Source: Dehalococcoidia bacterium (GTDB taxonomy: Bacteria > Chloroflexota > Dehalococcoidia > GIF9 > AB-539-J10). From it: DNA of 33,808 nucleotides. The notes under the pieces are model-generated. The model ran no database searches, was not told the DNA's origin, and was given only the letters and a program-made list of their open reading frames with translations. Shown here in pieces: positions 1 to 7,924 of this stretch (the first letter of the stretch is position 1; each line of letters opens with the position of its first letter). The stretch is taken from assembly GCA_007129495.1 (NCBI GenBank), contig SKVJ01000037.1:1-33808 (forward strand), read 5' to 3'. The position numbers and the translations under genes are program-made.

Positions 1-75
1 AAGCCGATCAGAACGCGCTCCGCATCCGCACGCTTCCACTCCCTGCTCACTAATACAGGTGACGGCAACCTTCAT
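1..75 (-). CDS. Possible start of a truncated gene, function unknown
   Basis: An open frame starts at an ATG (75-73) and runs off the window edge after 25 codons without a stop. It begins MKVAVTCISEQG and then has a cysteine/glycine-rich CGCGAR stretch. The MKVAVT opening vaguely resembles dinitrogenase Fe-Mo cofactor-binding family proteins, but too little is visible to assign a family. No good ribosome binding site precedes it. It would be the next gene downstream of dctM on the same strand, separated from it by a hairpin. It could be chance reading frame. Confidence 0.3.
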   Translation of the reverse strand, partial: MKVAVTCISEQGVEACGCGARSDRL

Positions 76-82
76 GATGCAC

Positions 83-124
83 ACAGGGCGCAGGGTCCCC
101 TGCCGGGGTGCGACTGCGCCCTGT
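83..124 (-). terminator. Hairpin downstream of dctM, possible terminator
   Basis: A perfect 11-bp outer stem (83-93 with 114-124) encloses a second small stem of CCCC (97-100) and GGGG (105-108). It starts 20 bp past the dctM stop, so it may end or stabilise the TRAP operon transcript. There is no T-run after it on the minus strand, so it is not a classic intrinsic terminator. Stabilisation of the mRNA 3' end is equally possible. Confidence 0.5.
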
Positions 125-143
125 CGAGGTCCTGATAATCGGG

Positions 144-1475
144 TCACATGAGGCTGGGCAACCAGAGAATGATCTGGGGAAATGCGATGCAGAGTCCAAG
201 GCCGAGAACGATCAGCAACAGGAACGGAACCACGCCACGGATGACGTCAGTCGTCTCAACCCCGAATTCGGGAGGTGATGCCGCTTTTACGAAGAAAATG
301 GCATAGGCGAATGGCGGACTCAGGAATGACATCTGCAGATTGATGATGATCATCATCGCGAACCAGAGCGGGTCGAAACCCAGAGCCGCGCCAATCGGCG
401 TGATGATAGGCACCATGATAAACACAATGCCGATCCAGTCAATGAACATGCCCAGCAGGAAAGACAGGAGCATAACTACGAAGAATACACCCCATCTGCC
501 GCCGGGAGCGCCAAGCAAAAACTCAGTGACAACGGCGCCGCCACCAGCTCGAATGAATACACCCACAAACGCGAACGCGAGCGACGCGATCAGCAGGATC
601 ATGCCGCTCAGCTTGATGGTTGACAGTGCAGTCTCTCTCAATGCTCTGAAACTGAACCTGCGGTAAACCACCGCGAGGAGTGTGGCAGCGAGTGCACCTA
701 CCCCACCTGCCTCTGTAGGAGCGGCCACGCCGAAGAAGATGCTGCCGAGAACGGCCAGGATGATGAGCATGGGTGGCACAAGAGACTTCACCAGCATCCC
801 AGTCTTCACGGAGAGCGGCACGCTGCGTTCCTCAACCGGCACGGCGGGTCCTTCGGCCGGCCGGACGAGACACCAGATGACGATGTAGAGCATGTACAGT
901 CCAGCGAGCATAAATCCGGGCACAAAGGCGCCGAAGAACAGGCGTCCCACGCTCAGGTTTGCCATTGGACCGTAAACCACCAGCATAATGCTGGGTGGAA
1001 TGAGGATGCCCAGAGTGCCTCCCGCGCAGACCGAACCGGTGGCCAGCGGCTTGCTGTAGCCTCGCTTCAGCATAGCTGGAATGCCAACAAGCGCAAGCAT
1101 CATCGTGGAGGCTGCGATTACGCCCACGCACGCAGCCATAATAGTTCCGATAATGATCGTGGTGACAGCAAGGCCACCGCGAAGCCCACCGAACCACAGA
1201 TACAGCACCGAGTACAACTGTTCGGCTACCCCTGTACGCTCCAGCATAATGCCCATAAACACGAAGAACGGCACTGCCAGCAACGTGTAGTTGGTGAGCT
1301 GGTTGAACATCCGGTTATAGAACATGTCGCCAATGATGGCTGGTCCGAACAGCAGGTAGCCTACAATGAGGCCCGCAGCACCAACGGAGATGGCCAAAGG
1401 ATAACCAAGAAGCACGCCGACGAGCACACCTCCCAGCAGAGCAATGGTCGTTACCTCGGGAGTCATGCTAATCAT
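144..1475 (-). CDS. dctM: TRAP transporter large permease (DctM)
   Basis: This is the large membrane subunit of a tripartite ATP-independent periplasmic transporter. It carries out sodium-coupled uptake of an organic acid delivered by the DctP binding protein. The 443-residue protein is almost entirely hydrophobic, with about a dozen membrane segments. It has family-typical glycine-rich stretches near the middle of the first half (GGTLGILIPPSIMLVVYG, about residues 150-170) and in the second half (FIDWIGIVFIMVPI), which are the repeated hairpin-loop regions of DctM. Length is normal for the family. Its start overlaps the dctQ stop by 8 bp, so the two are probably translationally coupled. The substrate cannot be read from this subunit; the neighbouring hydroxy-acid genes suggest a sugar acid or hydroxycarboxylate. 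Confidence 0.95.
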   Translation of the reverse strand: MISMTPEVTTIALLGGVLVGVLLGYPLAISVGAAGLIVGYLLFGPAIIGDMFYNRMFNQLTNYTLLAVPFFVFMGIMLERTGVAEQLYSVLYLWFGGLRGGLAVTTIIIGTIMAACVGVIAASTMMLALVGIPAMLKRGYSKPLATGSVCAGGTLGILIPPSIMLVVYGPMANLSVGRLFFGAFVPGFMLAGLYMLYIVIWCLVRPAEGPAVPVEERSVPLSVKTGMLVKSLVPPMLIILAVLGSIFFGVAAPTEAGGVGALAATLLAVVYRRFSFRALRETALSTIKLSGMILLIASLAFAFVGVFIRAGGGAVVTEFLLGAPGGRWGVFFVVMLLSFLLGMFIDWIGIVFIMVPIITPIGAALGFDPLWFAMMIIINLQMSFLSPPFAYAIFFVKAASPPEFGVETTDVIRGVVPFLLLIVLGLGLCIAFPQIILWLPSLM

Positions 1476-1977
1476 ACTTCACACCCTTCACGACCAGGTA
1501 AACATCCCGGTAGAACTGAGCCAGGCCCTGTATAAAGAACAGGAGGATACCTATGAAGATGATAGTTCTTAGCGGTTGTGCGGGCCAGTACAGGTAGGTG
1601 AACACAGTACGCTCACCAATATCGAACGCGCGAATCATCCATCTGTACGACATGAGGGTAAGGAAACCCACCACTGGGACGAACAGACCCAGGAAACACA
1701 CGGAGTCGATAATGGCACGTCCTCGCTCCGAAAAGCGGGTGTAGATTATGTCGACGCGTGCGTGCCCCTTGATCAGTAACACGTACCCCCACGAAAGGGC
1801 GTACATGCATGCGGCGATCTGGATAGGCAACTCGTACGTCCACATTTGAGCGCGGCCGAACCCGTACCGCATGACAACCTGCAGACAGATGACGAGAATC
1901 GCGGCCACGACCATCCATTTAACGAACTGGCCGAGATTCGCATTTACCGTGTCAATCACCTTGAGGACTTTTCTCAC
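1468..1977 (-). CDS. dctQ: TRAP transporter small permease (DctQ)
   Basis: This is the small membrane subunit of the TRAP transporter, which pairs with DctM and docks the binding protein. The 169-residue protein has four predicted membrane helices (roughly residues 18-38, 48-68, 90-112 and 133-155), the usual DctQ layout. The stretch WTYELPIQIAACMYALSWGYVL followed by a GHARVDI segment is typical of the family. The start is GTG, preceded by an AAGGTGTG ribosome site. A perfect hairpin lies between the end of dctP and this gene, and the gene overlaps dctM. Stop codon is TAG. Confidence 0.93.
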   Translation of the reverse strand: MRKVLKVIDTVNANLGQFVKWMVVAAILVICLQVVMRYGFGRAQMWTYELPIQIAACMYALSWGYVLLIKGHARVDIIYTRFSERGRAIIDSVCFLGLFVPVVGFLTLMSYRWMIRAFDIGERTVFTYLYWPAQPLRTIIFIGILLFFIQGLAQFYRDVYLVVKGVKYD

Positions 1978-1994
1978 GTTGTCACACCTTTATG

Positions 1995-2030
1995 GCACGT
2001 CCCGGGAGCCAATCGGCTCCCGGGACGTGC
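1995..2030 (-). promoter_or_regulatory. Perfect 16-bp intercistronic hairpin, dctP-dctQ
   Basis: Positions 1995-2010 and 2015-2030 are exact reverse complements around a 4-nt loop, giving a 16-bp GC-rich stem with no mismatch. It sits between the dctP stop and the dctQ start, with no T-run after it. In many binding-protein transporter operons such hairpins protect the upstream message from 3' decay or cause partial termination, so the binding protein outnumbers the permease. That role is inferred here. Confidence 0.75.
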
Positions 2031-2072
2031 ATGAAGTTCATGCTATCACAGCTGTTGCAGGAGTCTTCCTGA

Positions 2073-3191
2073 CTATATGCGATACCAGATTTCACGCAGA
2101 GACTCCATCCAGGACCAGTAGGACTCAAGTATCTGAGCTTCCCACGGATCTGCAGCGGCTCGCTCTGCATAGTATTCTTCCGCGGCCCGCTGGTATTCTG
2201 CCTCCATCTCTTCAGGCAGAACCTGGATATTGGTGCCGTAGTCAATGAAACGGTCGATCGCTTCCTGATCCATTCTCAGCAACTCGGCGTATGCGCGAAT
2301 GGTCTCGGTCTGATTCACCTCCGAGATGATGGTCTGAATGTCAGAAGGCAAATCGTGCCAGAGGTCCTTGTTGATGATGAACGGGTTGAACTCGTAAGGC
2401 TGGCGAGCGCCGGAAAGGTACATGTATGACGCGGCCTCATACATGCCGAGATCCCAGTCGAGTGTCGGCATCGAGACCTCGTAGCCGTCGATAACGCCGC
2501 GCTGCATTGCCTCGAACACCTCACCCGCGGGCATCATGACCATGCTGGCGCCCATGCGCTCCCAGATCTCGGCGCCATCACCGGCACCACGAAGTGTAAG
2601 GCCCTGAACATGGTTGGGGTACTCGAGAGGCTCGTCGATGCCCATGTAAATCTCGGGAGGTCCCATCCAGCCGCCGTCCCTGACGATGTGCACTCCGGAA
2701 CCGGCGATCATTTCGTCGGCAAATTCTCCGCCACCACCCTCACGGAACCACGAAAGGGCCTCCATGGGGGACATGCCGCCGCCAACTGTCGTGAACAGAC
2801 CACACTCATCCCAGCGGTCGCGCCAGTACATGAAGCATGTGACGGCGAAATCGAGCGTTCCTACCTCGACCGCAGAGAACTCCTGCGTCGCGGGGGCGAT
2901 GCCTCCTCCAACCTCGACCGACATGGTGACACGGCCACCTGTGGCTAATTCAATCTGTTCGGCCACCCGGACCAGTGACGCATGCTGCTGCGTAATCCCG
3001 CCGGCATGAGACTGCCCCACCAGGTTATAGGTCACATCTGGGTCAGCAGGAGGGGTCGGGGTCGGAGTTGGAGTTGGAGTAGGGGTCGGGGTCGGGGTCG
3101 GGGTCGGGTCGGGGTCCGGAGCACAGCCCACGATAAGCAGGCTGACTATCGCAAGACCACCGATAAGCGACCAGATAAATCTCTTGCTCAC
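2073..3191 (-). CDS. dctP: TRAP transporter solute-binding lipoprotein (DctP)
   Basis: This is the extracytoplasmic binding protein that captures the TRAP substrate and passes it to DctQ/DctM. The start is taken as GTG at 3191 because a strong TAGGAGGTAAGAA ribosome site lies directly before it; a longer frame beginning at 3221 would bury that site. From this start there is a signal sequence with a lipobox ending IVGC (Cys23), so a lipid anchor is expected. A proline-threonine repeat tether (about residues 28-47) follows, then the DctP domain. That domain includes the LTLRGAGDG region, whose arginine position binds the substrate carboxylate in the family, and a QRGVIDGYE segment. The PT tether is encoded by a hexamer DNA repeat. 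It is the first gene of the transporter unit, with its own promoter. Stop is TAG. Confidence 0.93.
   Translation of the reverse strand: MSKRFIWSLIGGLAIVSLLIVGCAPDPDPTPTPTPTPTPTPTPTPTPPADPDVTYNLVGQSHAGGITQQHASLVRVAEQIELATGGRVTMSVEVGGGIAPATQEFSAVEVGTLDFAVTCFMYWRDRWDECGLFTTVGGGMSPMEALSWFREGGGGEFADEMIAGSGVHIVRDGGWMGPPEIYMGIDEPLEYPNHVQGLTLRGAGDGAEIWERMGASMVMMPAGEVFEAMQRGVIDGYEVSMPTLDWDLGMYEAASYMYLSGARQPYEFNPFIINKDLWHDLPSDIQTIISEVNQTETIRAYAELLRMDQEAIDRFIDYGTNIQVLPEEMEAEYQRAAEEYYAERAAADPWEAQILESYWSWMESLREIWYRI
3052..3117 (+). repeat. GGGGTC hexamer repeat, G-quadruplex-like
   Basis: This low-complexity tract inside dctP encodes the Pro-Thr linker. On the plus strand, 3082-3114 holds six runs of three or four G separated by TC dinucleotides, matching the usual intramolecular G-quadruplex pattern with 2-nt loops. 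The G-rich strand is the template strand for dctP. Unit number may vary by slippage. Confidence 0.8.
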
Positions 3192-3289
3192 TTTCTTACC
3201 TCCTAGAATTTTGACTCTCAACTGTTCAGGCCTGATGGTGGACTCCAGACCTTACGGGATACGGGAACGGGTTACCTCTCTCCATAGCG

Positions 3290-3319
3290 AGTATACGTGC
3301 ACAATGATACTATTGTCAA
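3290..3319 (-). promoter_or_regulatory. Sigma70-type promoter for the TRAP operon
   Basis: On the minus strand there is an exact TTGACA -35 box (3319-3314), an 18-nt spacer and a TATACT -10 box (3295-3290). This is the best promoter match in this half of the window and lies about 100 nt upstream of the dctP start. It implies that the transporter can be transcribed separately from the upstream ilvD-larA-glcD genes. Confidence 0.7.
3301..3316. promoter_or_regulatory. Palindromic candidate operator in the TRAP promoter
   Basis: An inverted repeat with 5-nt arms ACAAT and ATTGT around 6 nt lies between and partly over the -35 and -10 boxes. Its position would let a bound regulator block RNA polymerase. 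No regulator gene is present nearby, so the factor is unknown and the match could be chance. Confidence 0.4.
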
Positions 3320-3426
3320 CAACGTAACGGTACACATCATCAACCCGGCAATAACGCGAAACCGGCGTTTCCAGCATCTCTCATAAAACGAATCAGCGTG
3401 CGTCCCTGAAGATCACCATAGTAACG

Positions 3427-5121
3427 CTAAGAGACTTGCACATTGCTGACGTCAGGCAGGTGGCCCAGGATCGCCCCTTTGTTCGCGGATGACACCCGCT
3501 CTGCGTAACGGCGAAGATAGCCCGTCTGTACCCGCGGTACGAAGGCAGGCAATTCAGCCAGTCGCCGCTTCATCTCTTCATCACTCACCTCCACATCCAG
3601 TCTGCAGTTGGGAATATCAATGCTGATCGTATCGCCTTCGCGCACTGCCGCCAGCGGCCCTCCTTCAGCAGCTTCAGGAGAGACGTGACCGATGGATGCA
3701 CCGCTGGTCGCACCGGAGAAACGGCCGTCCGTCACCAGCGCCACCACCTTGTCCAATCCCAACCCTTTGAGCATGTCCGTACAGTCAAGCATCTCGCGCA
3801 TGCCAGGCCCCCCCTTGGGCCCTTCGTACCGGATCACCACAACATCTCCTGGTTTGATTGTCTGCTCCGCCAGGGCTTTCGCCGCGTCCTCCTCGATATC
3901 GAACACCCGGGCAGGACCACGGTGTACCAGCATCTCGGGAGCCACCGCGCCACTCTTGACCACAGCGCTATCGGGGGCAAGGTTGCCGTACAGTATAGTC
4001 AGCCCCCCCGTATCGCGGTAGGGCTTCGAGCGCGGCCGGATGACATCGTCGTTCCATATTTTCGCGGCCTCGAGATTCTCAGCCATAGTCCTTCCGGTGG
4101 CTGTCATGACACTGGTATCCAATAGATCGGTAATGCGTAAGGCCAGAGCCTGCACACCGCCCGCATAGTAGAAGTCCTCGATATGATAATTGGACGCAGG
4201 CGCGAGCTTCGCAAGCTGCGGGGTCCCTGCCCTTATGGTGTTAAGCTCATCGATCGAGAAGGGAATACCCGCCTCGTGGGCTATCGACAGCATGTGCAGC
4301 ACCGAGTTGGTGCTTCCCCCCATGGCCATATCAACAACGAAGGCGTTACGAAGCGCCTCGGGGGTTAGAATGTCCCGGGCTTTAATGCCTCGAGACAGCA
4401 GATCAAGAGCCTGGCGCCCCGACTGCTTGGCCAGCCAGATCCGTTGCGCAAACACCGCTGGAACGGTACCATTGCCCGGGAGTCCCAGGCCCAGTGCCTC
4501 GGTGAGACAATTCATCGTATTGGCAGTCCACATGCCGGAGCAACTGCCGCAACCAGGCGTCACGCAGTGCTCCATCGCTCTCATCCTCTCGAGGGAAAGC
4601 ACACCGCGTGCAACCTCACCAACGGCCGCGAACAGCATACCGGAATCGAGTTCTTCATCCATCCGGTCGGGCATACGTCCGGCGAACATCGGCCCTCCGC
4701 TGACAACCACGGTAGGGATGTTAAGACGGGCAGCCGCCATCAGCATACCCGGTACAATCTTGTCGCAATTAGGAATCATCACAAGCGCATCGAATTGGTG
4801 CGCCTCGACCATCAACTCGATGGAGTCAGCTATCACTTCTCTCGTAGGCAGTACGTAACGCATGCCCGAATGCGCCTGCGCCACACCGTCGCACGCGGCG
4901 ATCGTGTTGAATTCGAACGGCGTGCCGCCGGCTTCCCGAACACCTGCCTTAACCGCGTCCGCGATGGTTCTGAGATGCACGTGACCCGGCACAACCTCAC
5001 TGAAACTGTTAACCACGCCTATGAAGGGCAGGGCCAACTCGTAATCGTCAACGCCGGTGGCATACAACAACGCCCGGTGAACCCCACGCTCAATCCCCTT
5101 CTTCACCATGTCGCTTCTCAT
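3427..5121 (-). CDS. ilvD: Dihydroxy-acid dehydratase (IlvD/Edd family)
   Basis: This is an iron-sulfur dehydratase that removes water from 2,3-dihydroxy acids; in branched-chain amino acid synthesis it makes 2-keto acids from dihydroxyisovalerate and dihydroxymethylvalerate. The start is ATG at 5121, behind a GGAGG site; an in-frame ATG at 5133 has none. The roughly 564-residue protein has the family cysteines in ACDG (Cys77), PNCDK (Cys119) and GSCSGMWTAN (Cys194), plus the C-terminal DGRFSGATSGASIGHVSPEA block. The usual PCN cysteine is replaced by PGH, as in archaeal and clostridial members. It lies downstream of sugar-acid type genes and upstream of a TRAP system, and no other ilv or leu gene is near. 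A catabolic sugar-acid dehydratase role is therefore a real alternative. Stop is TAG. Confidence 0.85.
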   Translation of the reverse strand: MRSDMVKKGIERGVHRALLYATGVDDYELALPFIGVVNSFSEVVPGHVHLRTIADAVKAGVREAGGTPFEFNTIAACDGVAQAHSGMRYVLPTREVIADSIELMVEAHQFDALVMIPNCDKIVPGMLMAAARLNIPTVVVSGGPMFAGRMPDRMDEELDSGMLFAAVGEVARGVLSLERMRAMEHCVTPGCGSCSGMWTANTMNCLTEALGLGLPGNGTVPAVFAQRIWLAKQSGRQALDLLSRGIKARDILTPEALRNAFVVDMAMGGSTNSVLHMLSIAHEAGIPFSIDELNTIRAGTPQLAKLAPASNYHIEDFYYAGGVQALALRITDLLDTSVMTATGRTMAENLEAAKIWNDDVIRPRSKPYRDTGGLTILYGNLAPDSAVVKSGAVAPEMLVHRGPARVFDIEEDAAKALAEQTIKPGDVVVIRYEGPKGGPGMREMLDCTDMLKGLGLDKVVALVTDGRFSGATSGASIGHVSPEAAEGGPLAAVREGDTISIDIPNCRLDVEVSDEEMKRRLAELPAFVPRVQTGYLRRYAERVSSANKGAILGHLPDVSNVQVS

Positions 5122-5136
5122 TTCGCCCTCCATCTT

Positions 5137-5170
5137 ATTATACTCATACTGTAGTCAACTGTATGACAGT
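5137..5170 (-). promoter_or_regulatory. Candidate promoter and operator upstream of ilvD
   Basis: On the minus strand an exact TATAAT box (5142-5137) lies 15 nt before the ilvD start, but no convincing -35 sits 16-18 nt further up. A perfect 13-bp palindrome, ACTGT-ATG-ACAGT (5158-5170), covers where the -35 would be. A second ACTGTA copy begins about 10 nt away in the same orientation. This could be an activator or repressor site; no factor is identified. Confidence 0.4.
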
Positions 5171-5201
5171 GTTGGACACTTATGTAAACACACCCTCACA
5201 A

Positions 5202-5236
5202 TGCTCCCAAGTACCGCTACGCGAGCATTGGGAGCA
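5202..5236 (-). terminator. Hairpin across the larA stop codon
   Basis: A 9-bp perfect stem (5202-5210 with 5228-5236) spans the TAG stop of the LarA-like gene. It has a 17-nt loop and no T-run follows it on the minus strand. It could attenuate transcription between larA and ilvD or simply slow decay. The evidence for termination is weak. Confidence 0.35.
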
Positions 5237-6479
5237 CCAGTGGTCCCTCCGGAATCACGGCAATCTCCGCATCCTCCCCGAGCTGCGCTATCGCCTGCAG
5301 CACGGCGTTATTCAGATTGGAAACCGGTTCAATCCTCATGCTTCGCACAAGCTCATCGCTCAGCTTCGAGTAAAGCATCAGGTGATTGCGCATCTGGACA
5401 CGAGCCAATATCTGATTCTGCCATTGAACTCCAATCGGCTCGTCGCGGCGAATCTTCTGCAGCACTTCGATAGCCCCCGCACATGACCGGTGCAGGTCCA
5501 CAAATGACTCCGGTCCCACGCCTGCCTCACAGCTTGATGCACTGATGACTATACCACCATCACGCGTAATAAGCGAAGAGTTGTCGATGCCTTTGACAGT
5601 CTGATACAGATCGAGATCGAGAGGAGCTCCGCTGTTAGTCGTAATGGCTATGTCCACACGGTGTGGTGCGCTGGCTCCCACAACCCCAAGCGCTGCTGCG
5701 CAGCCCGCTTCATGCGCAGCTACCATGTCGCCGGCAAATACGGCAGTGATTTCTTTCCTCTCGTTCAACAGCACATTAACAATGTAGTCAAGTCCAGCCA
5801 TCCTGGCTTGTTCGACCATGTCCGCGTGAATGGGATTACCCTTGAGCACGCCGGCTCGGGAACACGGGTCGGCGATCATTCTATAGCCATGGTTCACGTA
5901 GGCGGAGTTCAGCCCGAATACCCCGGGTGCGATGCTCTTTCTGCCTCCGGAAAACCCTGCGAAGAAATGAGGTTCAATGAATCCCGTCGACAGCCGGAAA
6001 TCAGCATTCACCACGACAGGGTTGATGTCGACGGGTGTACCCCGCGATGTCGTGCCGATATTGATCACCGTCGAAGGGTCGTGGTTGATCACGCGATACT
6101 GCTCAACAATCCCACTGCCAAGCAACTGCCGCAGCTCGTCATCTCCGAGCGGTGGGTGCAGGCCGAGCGCGACCACAATCGTGATCTGCTCACGCGCCAC
6201 TACCCGCTCCAGTTCAGACAGAAGCGGCGGTAGAAGGCGGTCATCGGGGCATGCACGCGTATTGTCGGTCACGATAACCACCACACGATCGGTAGCAGTG
6301 ACAGCCGCAGCAAGGGGTTTCTGCCCGATAGGGTTGCGCAGCGCCTCTACAACGGCTGTGGCTTCATCGCGCAGGCCTGGCTGGTGCCTGGGCTCAAGCA
6401 CATATGAAACGTTCCTTTCAGGAACGCGCATGCTCACTTTGGATGAGCCGAAAGGCAGCTCAAACTCGGCATACTTCAC
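5217..6479 (-). CDS. LarA-like nickel-pincer enzyme (DUF2088), lactate racemase family
   Basis: This belongs to the lactate racemase catalytic-subunit family, whose members racemise or epimerise 2-hydroxy acids using a nickel pincer nucleotide bound to lysine. With the GTG start at 6479, chosen for the AGGTGA site before it, the key residues are present. They are the GLHPP histidine (108), the EPH histidine (171), the cofactor-bearing lysine in FSGGRKSIAPG (181) and the nickel-ligand histidine in YVNHG (197). The length of about 420 residues is normal. An upstream GTG at 6488 overlaps the glcD1 stop and cannot be excluded. No larB, larC or larE cofactor genes are in the window. With FAD oxidases directly upstream, a role in supplying the enantiomer or epimer they oxidise is likely; the true substrate is unknown. 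Stop is TAG. Confidence 0.85.
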   Translation of the reverse strand: MKYAEFELPFGSSKVSMRVPERNVSYVLEPRHQPGLRDEATAVVEALRNPIGQKPLAAAVTATDRVVVIVTDNTRACPDDRLLPPLLSELERVVAREQITIVVALGLHPPLGDDELRQLLGSGIVEQYRVINHDPSTVINIGTTSRGTPVDINPVVVNADFRLSTGFIEPHFFAGFSGGRKSIAPGVFGLNSAYVNHGYRMIADPCSRAGVLKGNPIHADMVEQARMAGLDYIVNVLLNERKEITAVFAGDMVAAHEAGCAAALGVVGASAPHRVDIAITTNSGAPLDLDLYQTVKGIDNSSLITRDGGIVISASSCEAGVGPESFVDLHRSCAGAIEVLQKIRRDEPIGVQWQNQILARVQMRNHLMLYSKLSDELVRSMRIEPVSNLNNAVLQAIAQLGEDAEIAVIPEGPLVLPMLA

Positions 6480-6484
6480 AGAGT

Positions 6485-7855
6485 TCACCTGATAGCAGTG
6501 CCGGGATTGAGAATGTTATTCGGGTCGAACAGCTTCTTGATACCCCGCATCAGCTCCTCCTGCTTCGGATCAATCATAAGCTCCAGATACTTGAGGCGAA
6601 TCTTACCCACGCCATGTTCTCCCGTGACCACGCCTCCAAGAGCAATCGCCGCCTTATATATCTCCATTTTCACATCATCCATAGTGCCGCGCTCGACGAG
6701 TTCCTTCAGCATGTAGGGATGAAAATTGCCGTCACCGGCATGCGCAATAGTAGCAATCCTGGTGTCATACTTCGCGGCGATGTCATCCAGTGCATCAAGC
6801 ATCTTCCCCAGATTGGCGGGCGGTACCGTGATGTCAGAATCACCCGAAATGTACGGTTTCATAGCTGAGTAGATCTCGCTACGCATCTTCAGTATGTCAG
6901 CCTGTTCCTGCTGCCTCTCGGCTATGAGTACGTCAATAGCGCCGTTATTCTGACATACCTCTGTCATGGTCTCGGCCTGATAGTACACGTCGTCCTCATT
7001 GGCTCCTGCGAGAATCAGGATAAGGTGCCCGGTCCCATTTTGCGCCGGCCATTTCATGCCAAGATTCTCGGCCGATGTGGTGATGACCTGGTGGTCGACA
7101 TACTCGATCGCGAGCGGAATGACGCCGCTTTGAAGCAGCTTGGGTACAGTGTTGATCGCCTTGTGTCTATCGTCATACGACACAACAAGAGTAGCAGTAC
7201 CGGAGAACTTGGGGTACAGTCGCATCGTCGCCTTCGTGATAATACCCAGGATTCCTTCGCTGTCGATCAGCAGGTGCATGAGGTCGAGGCCGGTATTGTT
7301 CTTCATCAACTTGCCGCCCATAGTCACGATCTCACCCGTTGGAAGGACAACTTCAAGGCCCTTCACATACTGACGCAACACGCCATACTTGACAGCACGC
7401 GAGCCTCCGGCATTGGCAGCGATCATTCCACCCACCTGCGCCCCTTCATCTCCAGGATGTGGGGGGAATAGCAGATCAGCCTTGTCAACCGCCTCGAGCA
7501 ACTGTGCCAGAGTCACGCCTGCCTCTGCGACCAGCATCAGATTCTCTGTGTCGACCTCTTCAACTTTGTCGAAACGCTCCATGGATATCACGATTCCATC
7601 CTGTGTGGGCATCGCGCCACAGACGAGTCCCGTTCCGGCGCCACGCGGATAGACCGGTGTCTTGTCACGATTTGCCAGCTTCAGGATCTCCGATATTTCC
7701 TGGGCCGTGGCCGGCTTCACCACGACCACATGCTCGGCCGGTTCCAGTCTCTGTTCAGGCGTCGTTTCATCATAGAGGTAGGTTTGCATCAGATCCCGCT
7801 GAGTGATAACCCAGTCCTCGCCAACAATTGATTTCAGACCTTCAACATCGATCAT
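6485..7855 (-). CDS. FAD-linked oxidase, GlcD-like (paralog 1)
   Basis: This is a flavoprotein of the glycolate oxidase GlcD / D-lactate dehydrogenase family, expected to oxidise a D-2-hydroxy acid to the 2-keto acid. The 456-residue protein has an FAD-binding type 4 domain with the PRGAGTG loop (70-76) and a NAGG segment (148-151). The FAD-oxidase C-terminal domain carries the HAGDGNFHP metal/substrate motif (372-380) and GEHGVGK (412-418). An AAGGAGGAG site precedes the ATG. It is one of three closely similar copies in this operon and overlaps the LarA-like gene. No GlcE or iron-sulfur GlcF partner is encoded in the window, so its electron acceptor is unclear. The name glcD would overstate substrate certainty. 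Confidence 0.9.
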   Translation of the reverse strand: MIDVEGLKSIVGEDWVITQRDLMQTYLYDETTPEQRLEPAEHVVVVKPATAQEISEILKLANRDKTPVYPRGAGTGLVCGAMPTQDGIVISMERFDKVEEVDTENLMLVAEAGVTLAQLLEAVDKADLLFPPHPGDEGAQVGGMIAANAGGSRAVKYGVLRQYVKGLEVVLPTGEIVTMGGKLMKNNTGLDLMHLLIDSEGILGIITKATMRLYPKFSGTATLVVSYDDRHKAINTVPKLLQSGVIPLAIEYVDHQVITTSAENLGMKWPAQNGTGHLILILAGANEDDVYYQAETMTEVCQNNGAIDVLIAERQQEQADILKMRSEIYSAMKPYISGDSDITVPPANLGKMLDALDDIAAKYDTRIATIAHAGDGNFHPYMLKELVERGTMDDVKMEIYKAAIALGGVVTGEHGVGKIRLKYLELMIDPKQEELMRGIKKLFDPNNILNPGTAIR

Positions 7856-7924
7856 TGTTTCTCGCTCCTCCTTAATGCAACGTCACGCACCTGTCAGAGA
7901 TGCGGCTCCACCATACATTCATAC

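Noticed and set aside
4190-5154. Overlapping plus-strand frames opposite ilvD
   Set aside because: They are shadows of ilvD, whose iron-sulfur motifs are intact across the region.
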